This document shows, one piece after another, positions 1 to 14,501 of a DNA stretch of 64,000 nucleotides (within the stretch, counting starts at the first letter, position 1; each line of letters begins with the position of its first letter). A program made the position numbers and the translations under genes. The notes beneath the pieces were generated by a model. The model saw only the letters and a list, made by a program, of their open reading frames with translations, did not search any database and was not told where the DNA came from. This DNA is from Sphagnum compactum. Lineage: Eukaryota > Bryophyta > Sphagnopsida > Sphagnales. The stretch covers positions 10,350,875 through 10,414,874 of the forward strand of contig OZ234495.1 of assembly GCA_965153455.1 (NCBI GenBank). Reading direction: 5' to 3'.

Positions 1-1212
1 CACATTAGAAATTGGCAAAAATGACTTGGAGGGTCGTTTTTACAAAAAAAAATCACTGAACACCTCATAGCCTATTTCCTATTCTTTCAAAAAATCCAAG
101 TAAATATTACTTTGTTGCCTTTAGAGTTAGAAGATGATTCGTAGAACTGAAGATGGTGATTTCAAAATAGTTTAAATTTCTCAATTTGAACAAAAAGTGA
201 AAAGAGTTATGCATCGATGAAGTAAGAGGGGTAAAAATGAAGAAAAATGAATGAAAAAAAAACACGTATTGTAATTCGAAAAAAAATGTATTTTCTTTAC
301 TACTCTTTTTTGGCTGCTGCTTTGGCTTTGCATGTTCAAAGATGATTTGTAGAGCTTGAGAAGGCGCTCCTATAACATTTTAAATCACTCAAAATGGAGA
401 AGAATTGAGGAAGATTTGCCAAAGTGATCGGTGATGGGCCACTATACCCTAGTGGTTCTACTCTACTATGGAGTGTGGATAATGACAAATCAACTGGTTC
501 CTTAACAAACTCAGTACTACCCTCAACAAGTTTAAGAGTGGTAGTAACTCCAACACTAACCTGAGTTAGCTAAACAGGAATTTCACTCAAATGATGTAAT
601 ATAACTAATGTGAACTAATAAGGGGTCCATCCCCCTACCATTTCCCAAGCAACAAAATTTGCATTTCTCATAAACCCAATTAGTGTTCCCCTTTGTGATT
701 AGCCCTCTTAGGTGGTTCGTTTGTCTTCTTCTTCTTCGATGTGGGTCCTTCCATTTTGTTCCTTGTATTCCCCCTTTTTTTTTTGTGGGTGTTTAGGTTT
801 ATTTATGATTGGCAGGGTTTCATCGATTAGTGTGCAAATGACCTCCGTAGAGCTTTTAGGACAAGTGTTGCTTAATTTGCCATTTTCAAATCCACAAATT
901 ACACTTTCTGTGCATAATATCCTACTTGTAGTTTGTCAAACTAGCGTATCAACTTGGCCACCAAATCAAAGCACGTGGAATTAAATTTGGAAATTCAAGT
1001 GAACCGACTTGCAAACTTTTGTTGTTATAAGTTCCCGAATATTTCCAATGGAGAAGAACTTAGAAAGGGGTCCCCCATTGTAGATCTTTACAATAATTCA
1101 ACCTTTGAACTTACACCCGCCAATTATTGCATGCATGGAAGCACCCCCCCCACCCCCACCCGCCCTCCCCCAAAGCTCATCTATATCCATGATCCATGCA
1201 AGTCTATAATTC

Positions 1213-1232
1213 CATTCATTCATTCATTCATT
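1213..1232. repeat. (CATT)5 microsatellite
   Basis: Five perfect CATT units are visible. It is a simple repeat without evident function. Confidence 0.9.
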
Positions 1233-4200
1233 TGTATTGCTCTCCCCATATGTCATAGTCTAAAATCTTTTTCATTTTGAGACAAATGAACATTGGATAT
1301 GTCACACTATGGCCTTGCCATTTACGGTAAAAAGTATCTTAATGCAAAAGATGAATTATGGAAATTCAAATATTTCACCATGCATGCAAAAAAATAAATC
1401 TTCCAAAAAAAAAAATCCTCTAAAAGAAACCAATTTAATCCTTCAAGATATTATTATAACACTCTATAACTAATAATCTCAAGTTTCAACACAAGCCAAA
1501 ATATCATCTTTCAAAAATCCTCATATAAAAATAGACCTATTACCTAGTGGCCAAGTGTTCCCTTAAGCTACTATACTTTATAATGAATCTAAACACGATA
1601 TCCTTAAGGGCTTTGGTAGTAGGCAAGGCCAACAAAACAAATACCTAGTTCTTTACACAGGTTGGGAAAAGGCTGGAAATTCATCTATGTCCAACATGTC
1701 ATCCCCATAATAAGAACATCATCCATTATATGTCATCCATATGATAAGTGCAAATTCCACGAGGATTTTATTTTGCCACACGATTACATATCTCCCTCTC
1801 AATTTTGAGTATGGTCATCCATGGGATCCATTCATCCCATCTGACCTCTTGTCACAACACCATTGTCATCCATCTTAAGAATCCCATAATCCATATTGCT
1901 TGCCTTTAAACAAGAATTATTTGTCTTGTTGTTTTTTCTATATCTTCATCCAACATTTATTCCGATTTACATCCACCTGAAATCAAGCACAATGCTACCA
2001 AATTCAAATCTTTAAGCAAAATTGTTGCAATTTTAACCATTTTTTCAGTTTCTATTCAACATTCCTATGCTTGGGATTGTAAGCAAAATCCAGTGGAAGA
2101 AGTGCTCTGAAGGTATGGGATGAATAATTTTTAATGAACTCGACTCTACTCCAATTCCTAATCACATGAAACATTTATTTTTATTAAAAATCTTCGTTTA
2201 AAATTTTCACAATTGCATAGTCCCACATCCTATAAGCATTCCACCATCTCCGTGTTGCCATTTTTTTTGTGAACTAAAAAATAACAAAATAAGAAAGAAG
2301 TCATTCCTTATTTCTATAAGAGGCCAATTATTTGCTTGCCTTCCTTCCAATATGAGGAATACATTATTTTTTAACTCTTCAAATACCCATTTCATTATTT
2401 CCTTACATTTTCATATACCCACAATTATCTTGCTATCTTTGCCCTCGAGACTACACAACGAAATTATGAATTGAGCAATGAATGAATAATCTTGCAATAA
2501 GTTACATTTCTTTTCTTAATTATCTTCTCAAAACCATCTATTTCCTTCAACTATTTGATTAGTTTTGGTCCATGTGATCATAGAACTTTCCCATAGTTGG
2601 GGTTGAATCAACAAGATGTGGACCAAAAGTTTATTGGTCTAATGAGTTTACTATTAATGTTAAAGTTTCCAAATTCAATATCCTTTTTGTTTGCAACCCC
2701 TACCCATTCTTTCCATTCTAAACTTACAACCATTTGCTAAAGGGAGTTTTCACTCTACATTTTGTTCCAGCATAATTAAATTTGTTCCAACTCTTTGTAT
2801 CACCAAATCTCAATAATTACAAACCTTTATCAAGTTATTTTTCCACATAATGCTTGACCCATAATGGTATTTGTAATAAAAATTTTATGTTTCATTTCAC
2901 TTCCTTCATAATCATATGGACCCAACCTTATTTATTGTGTTTTTTTAAAAAATGAAATCCAATCCTTGAGGTACACATCCATTTTATACAATATAATGAG
3001 GAAAGTTTTTGTAGGTAATATTGTATTTGGTCATCATAACTTGCAATAAAATTGGTACCACCCAAGTTGATATTTAATTCCCAAATCTGGAATTAATTCA
3101 AAAAAATTAAGTTAATTAAGAATGTTGTCCTCAATTTGTTGTATTTTTTAAATAACATTTTACCATAGTATGCAATATTTTGACAAGGAAATGACTGAAT
3201 ACAGTGGACATAATTCCATAACCATTCAAAAGGTAACAAATTATTTGTCCAATTCCTCTTATTATTGATTGAATTACAAGGGATTTAAATACTTTTGACT
3301 TAGCTAAAGTAACCACAATCAAGGAATTATCAACTTGCAAGAACTAGGTCAAACTATAACAAGAAACAATTTAGACCTAAGTTTAATCACACACAAAACA
3401 TAGCCTAAAACAAGGCAAGAAGTATGCAAAATAATACTGAAATATTAGTTTCATTCATGACATGGAAAGCTTGGAAACATGAATTAAAATAAACAAGATT
3501 AAACATAAAACCATATTTTATATTGATGTTTGAATTAAAAGTAATGAAGGAAGGATCTTTATTTTTTTTCATCTATTTAGGGACTTAGCTCATGAAAGTT
3601 TCCATATATCAAAACTTCCATATGGCTCAAGTTTATCCAATTTGTTTTTTTCAAACACCTTCCTAAATACCCATTATGGATGGTCTTGGAAGAACTTCAT
3701 CCATACATGACGAAAACGAAACTCGAAATACCATTTTTTATGATTAGCAATAAAAATTCTAATATATGTTTTTATGTCCTACATTGGGGTAGGTTATGAG
3801 ATGTCATCCATGGGGGAAAAAAATAAAAAAAGAGTTTTAAAAATTTAAAAATTTAAAATATATTAATTTTAAAGACATAATTCAAAAAAACATGTAATGC
3901 CTCAAATTTCACAAAAGAGAAGAAAGGTAAAGATTGTGCAACCTACAAATCTAGAAATAATATGGAGGAAAATAATAAAGCTTGAATCACAAAAAGTTAA
4001 CGTGCCAAACATAATTCATAAAATTCAAATCACTTTGTGAGGGAAGTGTATTTTAAATTCACCTATGTCTAAAAAATTGAAGTTATTGTTATTACGATAA
4101 ATCATGTTTAATTGATGCAATTTGTTTTATAATATTCAAATGTGAATATTTAGTGGAAATTTTCATTTTTATTCTCTTAAAAATTAAATAGTTTTCCATG

Positions 4201-6289
4201 GTGTGATCTGTGGATGGGCCTAACTTTTTCAAATAAAATTTCAATAATAATAATAATTTTGAGTTTAATAAAAGATTATGAATGATCAAATTCAGATAAT
4301 GTTTAACTTGCATGGTTTTGTTTATGTCAAAACTGAATTTTGTAGCTTGACACATTTGATATAATCCATAGATAATTGAAAATAGATTTAGTTTTTTCCA
4401 GATTTGACCCAAAAAAATTAATGATATCTACCGCTATAGTTTGATGTGATTCATTCCAAAAATTGAATACCAATTTTTTTATTTTAGAAAAAAATTACTA
4501 AAACTCTAAATAATTGAACTCCGAACTGCTTAACAAAATATGACTACCATACTAGTCATTCAATTACCACTTTTTGATTGAAAATACAAATGTCTAAATT
4601 CTGGAATATTAGTGAATAGGGATCCTTGACCTTTTTGTCTAAATTTTAATATTTCAATTTATTTTTTCCAATTTTGACTAGTGGGTATGGTAGTTAATGC
4701 AAATAAAATATAAAATATAAGTTTCCCATTAATATTAGAAAAAGTTTCATCTATAGATTAAAATAATTAACAACTAGCTTATCCATTCATGTTGAATTCA
4801 TTTAGTGCACATGATTAATGTATTGAAGGTTTAGACTTAGATTTTGATTACATTTATGTTTACATTTAAAATAAATTATATAAATACCTAAAAGATCATG
4901 TTAAAAAATTCCATATCTTTATGCTTTCAAAAAGAAAATATTGAATAATTTTACACATAGGAATCATCATCAAATTTGTGACCACATCCACCCCAAAAGA
5001 CCCCAAATTAAGGAGGTTACAAAACAAATTTTTCAATGGCCTCGAAATTCAATTATGCATAATGTTCACATTATTAACATTTTATTGCAAGGATTAAAAA
5101 TTTTAAATCATTCAAAATTTTACCAAAGTAATTTGAAATGTAAACAAGAGTAGAAAAAAATCACAAACCTATATTTTAATGAAACATATCAATTAATCAA
5201 ATGTAAACAACATAATTTTTTTCAAAAGGTTCATTTAAAATTATACATTTTCGTACATGGTGAACCACTTTCATTAGATGGTGAATTACTTTTTGTAATG
5301 GAAGCATGGGAATAAAAAAATTCATCTAGAGGTGTACATTTCTATTGTATCATGAGTTCCATTTTCAACTATGGAAACATGAGAGTGAAATTAGGCTTGA
5401 ATTTGATTTCATTTATAAAGGGTCCATAGTGAAATAGTCTAATGAACTACACCCCCACTTATGTAATTTAAACAATCATAATTTAAATAAGAAGTTCCAT
5501 ACTTTTGGAAGCTAATAACATAAACAATAAAAACAAAAAGACAAGAAAATAAACCAGATGAAATGACAAAACCATGCACAAACAAAAATCAAAACAAAAG
5601 ATATAACTTGCAACCATTGTCACATTATCAAATTTGAATCATTTGCATTATTACTTGATTATAAAAAATTGAAAGGCAAGTTCAAAACTTGCAAAACTTA
5701 ATGAGTAGTTAAGAAGACAATTTGTTATGCCAAAGTATATCAATGGTATAAGTAGGGGAAAAAAACAATGTTCCCATCACAACTTTGGATTTTGGATGAA
5801 CTAAAGCTTTCATGAATCATGCAATAAAATTTGGATGTTGAGCTTTGATGCAAGACCTCACCAAGCTTTATGGCTTCAATGTTTTTGGAAACTTGAAAGC
5901 AATTTCAAACAATGAAAATGTAGGAGAACATAAGGCAATATAACACACTAAAGGTAACACAAAATGAAGAGTAACATTGTGTGCCTCCTTTTGAGTTAGG
6001 AAAAACCATCTTTCCTTTGAGTGGCAACATCCATGCATACCACGTGGTTGTGTCAGAAAAGACATAATGAGATTTTTTCCCTAAAGTTTCATCCAAATTT
6101 AAAAGTTCAATGCAAATATAAGTTTTCAAATGAAAAATTGGCATTCTTTAGAACACACCCCCTTTCCTTTTGTAATTATTTGTTAATTCCAACTAAGGTT
6201 ATAGTATTAGCGAGGTCATGTTAATAACATTATTTTGACACCAATGTAATTTGGCACCATGTTGATTTACAATCAACAACACAAGGTCA

Positions 6290-6292
<3 letters not shown>

Positions 6293-6329
<37 letters not shown>
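6293..6329. repeat. (TA)n microsatellite
   Basis: About 18 uninterrupted TA dinucleotides. Such tracts are often length-polymorphic and can extrude as cruciforms. Nothing nearby suggests a gene. Confidence 0.95.
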
Positions 6330-6332
<3 letters not shown>

Positions 6333-9213
6333 GGGGCAATTTTTTTTATTCCAATGGCATTTGAAATTCAATCATCAAAAAAAAGAAAACTGACTAGGTC
6401 ATGGATTAGGTCCGAATCTCTCATGGTGACCAAAATTCAATCACCAAAAATAAAATTATATATATAATTATAGTGACGATGATTTAAGTTTAGGTGGTTT
6501 AGGTGGGATGGGCTATAGTCAAAGGTCATACAAGAAGACAATTCCAAACTACAAATTTATTAAAAGTCGATTCCAAACCATAATTTAAAAAAATAAACAT
6601 TTTACAAGTTGAAATGTTTCAAAATGTCTTTATGGATCTTAAGCTATTGAAAAAAAATAAAAATCTCTTCATTTTTTTTCAATGTTTGTTGGAATCTTTA
6701 TGTCCATTCAAATAACAATCTTTGTGTCTTTCCAATTTCATACACATGTTTACATGTAATTTCATACAAATGTGAATATGTGTTATTTCATTTGAATATG
6801 TTGATATTATTTCAAGAGATTAACATGTTTTTTATCTTTGAAATTAAGCTAGTTTCCAATAAAACTTCCCCCTTAAATACTTAATTCAAGGATTTAATCC
6901 CCACTTGCTTAACTGATTTAATGTTTATCCACCTTAATTGCTTCCAAAATTTCAATGAATTAAAAACAAGGGTGGCTGATTAAATCCCCCTTTGGATGAT
7001 AATAGGGCAATATTTTGTACAATTTGAATAATATATATATGAAAATAACAAAGTTTTCAAATGTGAACCCTTATTCTTTTTTGTCATTTGATCGTCATTG
7101 GTAGTGCGTAGCAACGCAAAGCCTGAGTGGGTTTTAAATGGAAACCATTTGGAAAATCTTTATTTTTTAAAATGGTCTTGGTTTTTTGGGGACTTGGTGG
7201 ATATGGTAAACCTAGGTCCCATCCATCTGGTGATTGAAATTTAATGCAAAAAAATCCAAACCATCAAAATGTGGTGATTAAATTTCAATCACCATTTAAT
7301 GGTTGATTATATATATATTGGATAAAATAGAAATTGGGTTGACCTTGGTACTGACTATTAAGGATGGTGATAAAATTCAATCACCTCATCTAAACATTTT
7401 AAATTTGTTTTTGACTAGGTGGATTATGGGTCCAATTTGGTTAATAAATAACCATTTGCACCAAGGATTGAATTATGCTTAAAATTAGACTATTTTACAA
7501 AATATGATTTATAATTTTTAACATTATTACAATTTAAGAATGTTTCAGTTTAAACTATAATGTAAAGGTGTCCATAATCAATAAAACTATCATTTTTTAA
7601 TCATTTCACTTGTTTTTTAAACAATGAAAAAATTATTCAAGTTTGGATCAAAGGTTGCTTTAGCCAAGTGTGGCTATTGAATACCATTCATAATCAAATT
7701 GGGTTTCAATTCGAATTGAAATGTTCAAAAAGTTTGGAAGTTGTTACCGAAATGCATTTTTGCCTTGTTGTTTTATTTAAGCAAATCTAATATGGGTAAA
7801 CATCCCACAATTATTGCTCCTAACCCCATCATGCATCATGAATATAGGACAACTCAACCATGGGTTTTGAATGTCCATTTGTGCCTTATATGTAACTTGA
7901 TGTTCCATTGTTGTGATATTGTTTGTGTTGTAAAATTCTGAAATGCTTTGAGAGTGTATGTTTAATGGAGTTGGGAAGATGGTGTAAACTTCCCATTTGT
8001 GTTATAAACTTGCAGAGAGAGGTGAATGAAGGTTTACAATGCATAGGAAAACATTTTTCAACGATTGTGCAAATGTTCATTTTGAGGAAAAAAGGTGTTT
8101 TACAACGAGCCTTGCAACTTAATTTTTAAAGTTGCACTGGACACTTGCAACTCATTTGCCATGAATGCTAATGAATAAGTTGCATGAATTCTAAAGTTGA
8201 CATTCAATAATTATCATCCATCCATTAAAATGTGACACGTGACATTATGAAGATTTTTTAACATATAAATTTTTTTTTGAAATAATGATCTCCATCGTCC
8301 ATTATGATTGTTAACGATGGTCTAAAATTGTGATATGTGGCACACTTGAAAATTGCCACATAACATATTTATTTTATTTTGAAAAATAAAAAAATAAAAA
8401 AATAAATTTTAGTAGTAAAAGAAATCGTACATAACCATAGGTAGGTAGGTTGGTAGGAAAGCACAAGACTAAATGAACTAAAAATAGCCCTGAAAAGATT
8501 TTTATTTTATTTTATGTTTTGCTTTTAGGGTTATACTTTTTTTAGTTCATCACAAAAATGGCACATGTATTTTAATGTGAGAACATAAGAGAACACACTT
8601 TCTTTATATAGTTTGTAACATGGGATTAAAAAAAAAATGATTAAATATTTTAAGTGCTTTTAATTGCAAATTCAATTGCAAATTCAATTGCAACTATTGA
8701 GAGATTTTTCGATGCACTTTGTACTTGTTTTTCATTATGTAAGGTATACAATTAAATTAGTGATATGAATTTTTGAAAAACATTCTTTGTTACTTTAATT
8801 ATTTAATGAACTCATTAAATGAATAAAACTTATTTATAATTCATAATAATTAATTATCATTTTAATTAATTAATTAATAATAGTAAAGTAAATTAAATAA
8901 TATTTAATATTTAATATTTAATAAATTATTGAAAAGGTTGCTACTAGATATTAAATATGAATTTGGTAAAAAGCATCAAGGTATAAATAGGTATATCCAT
9001 ATCTGCACCGAATTGAATTCTTAATATAATATACACATTGCTTTTAGTTTCACATCTAAATTAATTATATGTATAGCTATATTGATCATGTTTGCAATTG
9101 CAAATTTGGTATTATATAATTTTTGGGCCATACGGTTGTGTGTGCAACTAACATGCAACTAAATGTTTATGAGATGGACATGTGTCATAAAAATATTAGC
9201 CTAAACTAATACA

Positions 9214-9370
9214 TACTTAAATTAGTCTATTTAATATATCTACCTAGGCTATGCATTAGTATTTACTTAAATTAGTCAGGCTAAATTTACCCAGGCTATG
9301 TATTAGTACTTACCCGGCTATACTTAAATTAGTCTATTTAATATATCTACCCAGGCTATGTATTAGTATT
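9214..9370. repeat. Tandem direct repeat, ~107-bp period
   Basis: A 50-bp block at 9214-9263 recurs at 9321-9370 with two visible substitutions. A shorter related copy lies between them, around 9261-9311. The shared words are ACTTAAATTAGTC and AGGCTATG. This looks like a small local duplication next to the TAA-rich array. Confidence 0.8.
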
Positions 9371-9399
9371 AACACCTAAGGTTAAACTCATGCTAACAA

Positions 9400-9895
9400 A
9401 AGCTATCCTAAACTAACCATGGCTAAAATTAATTAAAGAATTATATTAATCCATGGCTAAATTAAATTAAGCTAAACTATATTAGGCTAAACTAATTTAA
9501 GCTAAACTATGTTAGACTAAACTAACCATGTTAAAGTAAGTTAAGCTAATTATAGTTAAAATCAATTAAAATAGGCAAAAATAATTATGGCTAAATTAAA
9601 TTAACCTAAATCAAATTAAATTAAATTAACTAGCTAAATTAAGTTAGGCTAAATCAACGGTGGCTAAATTAAATTATGGCTAAACTAGATTAAGCATAAC
9701 TAACCATGGATAAATTAAATTAAGCTAAACTAATTCTGACTAAAATAAATTAAATTAGGTTAAATTAACCATGGCTAAATTAAGTTAAGCTAAACTAATT
9801 ATGGTTAAATTAAATTAAATTAGGCTAAAACTAACCATAGTTAAATTAACTTATACTAAATTAATTATGGTTAAACTAAATTAAACCAAATTAAA
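9400..9895. repeat. Degenerate TAA-rich tandem array
   Basis: Short words such as GGCTAAATTAA, AAGCTAAACTAA and AACCATGG recur dozens of times in variable order over about 500 bp. The apparent higher-order unit is about 60 bp: a CCATGG-containing half followed by an ATTATGG-containing half. The array is almost free of stop-free frames. It is best read as an eroded minisatellite or satellite fragment; a degraded repeat-rich transposon end is an alternative. Confidence 0.7.
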
Positions 9896-10022
9896 CTATT
9901 CATGAATTTTATTTGGATTTTTTCAATAAAATGTAAATTCAATGACATGAAAAGAACAAAATTTTGTGCCTGTAATTTTTTTTAAATGCCATCTTCCTTG
10001 GTGATATAAAGATTAATATTAT

Positions 10023-10026
<4 letters not shown>

Positions 10027-10063
<37 letters not shown>
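10027..10063. repeat. (TTA)n microsatellite
   Basis: Twelve or so uninterrupted ATT/TTA units, in a wider region (10.0-10.4 kb) rich in AATAAT words. Confidence 0.95.
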
Positions 10064-12140
10064 TTCGTAATTAAGTATATGATAATATTATTACTTAAAT
10101 ATTATTGTTAATCAAATCTAGTAAAATTTTATTAAAATAATAATAATAATAATTACTATTATAATTATTTAATAATAATAATACTTCTATTAGGAATAAT
10201 TTTTTTAAAGTATTATTATAATTATTTTTAAATAATAATAATATTTTTACTATAATAGTAATATTATTTTGATATTATTAATTATGTTAATATATTTATG
10301 GCTAGTAAGCTACATTATTAACCTACAAGTAGCCTAACATCCTAAATTAATTATTATTTTAAGTTAGGAAATAATATTAATATAATATTTCATTATAATT
10401 AACCATAATTAATTAGAAAATCTTATAATCATCTTTGAAGTGCAAAGGAAAATGATTAATGAAAAATTAACAATAAGAAAAATAAGCTTTCCAACTTACA
10501 AAATTTTCTTTTTTCTTTTTTCTTCTCTTTGGACCCCTTCTACTTTCAAACCTCATAATTGTATAAGTTCTTATTAATTTTAAACGATTTAAAGTGTTAT
10601 AGGAGTGCCACCTAAAGTTCTACAAATCATCTTGGAACTCTAATAACAACATAACAACATAAAAAGAAGTTTTTGGATGTTTGGGAACCGACCTTTGTAA
10701 TGTTTGGTGGTTTGTTTTCTTGGGTTCTTAACCCCCTTCATTTTGGGGGCCCATAACTTTTTCATTTTTAATTTGTTTTTTATGATTGTTCGTGTATCAT
10801 ATGTGCAAAGAAAAGGGGTTCAAGTTTTGATTGGACAGTAGAAACAATGGAACCCTCCCTAGGCTGGTCTACCCTAATAGAATAGTTGCATCTAATGTGC
10901 AATTAAGTTGGTGATGTTTGATATGGAAATTTTTATCCCATTTTTTTGGCTTCCAATCCAATTTTGCACACTATATAACTAAATGCAATAGCCATGTTCA
11001 CAAACCAAGTATCACATGCCAATGGGGATCAACTAACACTAGGCCAAAATGTGGCATATATTATTTCATATAGGACTTTGTTTATGGTAATATGAGTCAT
11101 ATATTACTACATGACCATGTAGTAAATAAGGACTCATGGCTTATGCCATTAATAATATTTATGGTCAAAGTAATTATGTCATAGTGATGTGACTTTTATT
11201 ATTACAATTAAAAAATACAATTAAATAACATATATTTATGGACTTATGAAATGAAGTCACGTGTTTAGACATAATCATGCCACGTGGATTTATATAGCTA
11301 CCTATTTATTAATCTAGCTTATAAACCTTGCAAGGCTAGTGACTTACAACTTAGGCTAGCCTTAAATTAGACTAGGCTACCTAGGCTAGTTACCTAAGTT
11401 AGATAGCCTAGGTAGCCTAAAAGCCTAAGCTATAAGCTTAGGTAGGTAGGTTTGTTATGGGTAGGTGCATAGGATCATGTTTAATTTTTTGGTCACAAGC
11501 CATTTTTTATTGGCTCATGCCAAGGGGTCCCTGCACTTTGAATATTAAATCTAATGCATGTGTTGTATGTACATCATTCTTTCACATACTTATATAGTTT
11601 ACAAAGTGAAACTTTTTGACAAAGGATATGGGATAAATTTAGTGAAAGGGTAACATTCCAACACTAACCCACATCATCCTTTGTCCCATACAAATTAAAG
11701 TAACAAACTTGAACCAGTGTTATCTTTTTCATACTTTGTCCAAATGAAAAAATTGAAACTTCATTCTTAAATATTTTTCCAAGATGTACACATCTATAAT
11801 TTTTTAAAGAAAAAATAACAAATTAATTTGACTGAAAATGCATTTGAATTGTTGTTATTTAATACATTTCAACAATAATGATGTCTTTAACATTTTTTTC
11901 TTCAAAATGATTTGTAAATAAGCCTATTTTAAATCAACATTAAAAATATTTTTTACGAAAATATTTTTAAAATAATAATATTTTTAAAATGTTAAATATC
12001 CCCATCTTTAAAATATATATTGAATCAATCACTGTTGTATTAAAATTAAAAATAAATTTACGATATTTATTTTATATAAAATAGTATGTAAAAGATTATA
12101 TAAAATATTAACATAAAATGTAAATTTCATAATTACTAAT

Positions 12141-12161
12141 ACACACACACACACACACACA
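12141..12161. repeat. (AC)10 microsatellite
   Basis: Ten AC dinucleotides in an otherwise AT-only neighbourhood. Confidence 0.95.
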
Positions 12162-14501
12162 ACATATTTTAATATCATAAAGTTTTCATTAATTTTATTA
12201 TGAGTTTTCAGTAAATTTTCATCTTTTGAAAAAAAAATTCATTTTATTAAATGTTATTTAATCTATATTATATATTTTCCCCAATTTGTATGGTAACAAT
12301 TTTGATAAATTATATAGCAAATATTTTAATAAATAAGTTTCACCCTAGCCCTAGAACTTGACCCTTGTTCCTTTTTTGCATTTTCTTATTCCATTTTTTT
12401 CTCACTTCTCGCAAATAGTGAAGAGGAAGATGGAATAATTTTCCATAAGAAAATAATTTGAAATTTTTCATAAAATTTCCTAAAAATTATAGGGATCAAG
12501 CTCCATATTTTTGGCTACTCATTATATGACAACTTTCCATTTTGGGGCACATTGTGAATTTCTTTCTAGATATATTGGATATAATTAATAGGACTATATG
12601 TCAATATTAATTTCAAAAAGTTCAAGGAGGATATTCATCAAAATAACCTTTGAGTGAAAGTCCCCTGATGATTTTTTTGGATGAATTTTCACAATGTGGC
12701 TTCAAATAAAATTCAAATAATTTCAACATTTTTTGTTCAAAAATAAATAAATTAGAAAAAATTTCAAATTATTGGGAAAATCACTAAAGTTTCAAAGCCA
12801 CAAGCTGGAAATAAAAAAGACCTTAAGAAAACCATAGCATAATAAGAAGTTTCACATAAATTCAATGTTATAAAAATATATGTAATATTTATTCTAAAAT
12901 ATATTAGCTATATCATTAAATCAAAGGTATAGGCTGAAATTTGTGGATTTAATATTATACCAAATTATATATATGAAATTTTTAATACATTACAAAACCC
13001 ATTGGATCCAAGAAACATGATAATAACAATAAATTATTTTTTCAAGGGGAAGCCAAGGTTTCAATTTGCAAATGTAGGTCCCTCATCAGGGTGTTTAATT
13101 TTGAAATTTTGGTCAAACAAGGTCAATGGTACACCTAGTAATTTTTTTAAATGATTATAGTCATAGAGAGTTGTGCAGTCATGATGATTACAATCATAAA
13201 AATGGCATACTTGCAAGACATATATTATTCTATGATTAAATTGAGACTCTAGTTATATATGATCAAGTCATGGATACCATGTTTTGGCATAATGTAATAA
13301 AAAAAGTTCGACCTTAATTAATTGGTTAAACCCAAAAATAAAATCAGATTGTCCTAAACCTATTTATATAGCTGAAGCCCACCTTTCAACCTACTTACAT
13401 ACTTAGGTAAACTGACCGACTTAATAGGGTGTAATAATTACCTACTTACATAGGTACCACATGTCCAGATCTTATTAACCTTAAATTGAACGATGTAAAT
13501 TTCATTAATTAATATTTTATATATATGGGTCTTAATTGTCACATGTCACCATATAATTGATGTTTAAGATGGACAAGTGTCAAATGGTCAATAAACATTC
13601 CATGTGTGCCATGTGTCATCATCATCATGGTAGAAACTTTAATGATTGAAATTAATTCAATGGATTCTTAATTTTGAAAACACATAAATAATTTAAAAGT
13701 GACACATGTCCTCAAGCAATTCATTTAGTTTTTGAACATGTGTCATATTTTGATTAGTTGCATTGTAATTGCAAAGAAAGTTGCATGTAAGGTGTAACTA
13801 CATTTGAATTGGTATGTATGGATGAACACATATATCAACATCGTAATATACATGTTGCATATGTAGTGTCACATGCAACTGAATGTCATGTGCAACTTAT
13901 TTTAGGTAGCTACACAAATTTGTAGTTGCATGTCTTGCATGCAATTGAATTTAGTTGCAAATGACAGTTGCAAAACCCATAATTTATACTAATGAACAAT
14001 AACCAAAGTGTGGATGTAAAAGTGGCAAAAATTACAATTTTTTGGAAGACCAAAAATGGCTATAACCATTATATTCAAAATGGCTCTCGGCAAATTTTTT
14101 AAAAGTTTAATGCTCTTATTGGCACCTATTATTCATACTTGTTATATATGTTCTAGCTAATACATTTCAAAAGCTATTATATTCTAGCTACTCAAATTAC
14201 TTAAGTCCTAATTATATGTCAAAAAACATGACCTATATAGTGATAACACCCATACCAAATTTAACTACATCCAAAACTTGCTACATCCACATAAACCATG
14301 AACAAAAGAAGTACTAATAAACTTATTCATATCAACCTTAATTAATAGTTGTCATAACATTTGCCCGACTCTCAAATGTTGTTGCATAAAAAATGTGTCC
14401 AATGAAAAAAATTGTTGTGCATACATAGGAGCAATTAATTGCAAATGTGGATTTAAGTGATTTCCCAACTTGTTTTTCAGAAGTGAATCAGAATTTAAGC
14501 A

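Larger units (their letters stand above)
1..14501. other. AT-rich gene-poor intergenic region
   Basis: This stretch is dominated by A/T runs, microsatellites and short inverted or direct repeats, several listed separately. The open frames in it are short, lysine/asparagine/phenylalanine-rich and show no domain I recognise. No frame is followed by plausible splice sites joining it to another, so I call no gene. The composition fits old transposon-derived plant intergenic DNA. Recognisable coding relics begin only at about 14.5 kb. Confidence 0.7.

Noticed and set aside
7690-7725. CAATTCGAATTG near a GTTTCAATTC run as a tRNA T-loop
   Set aside because: It is a palindrome. No acceptor or anticodon stem can be drawn around it.
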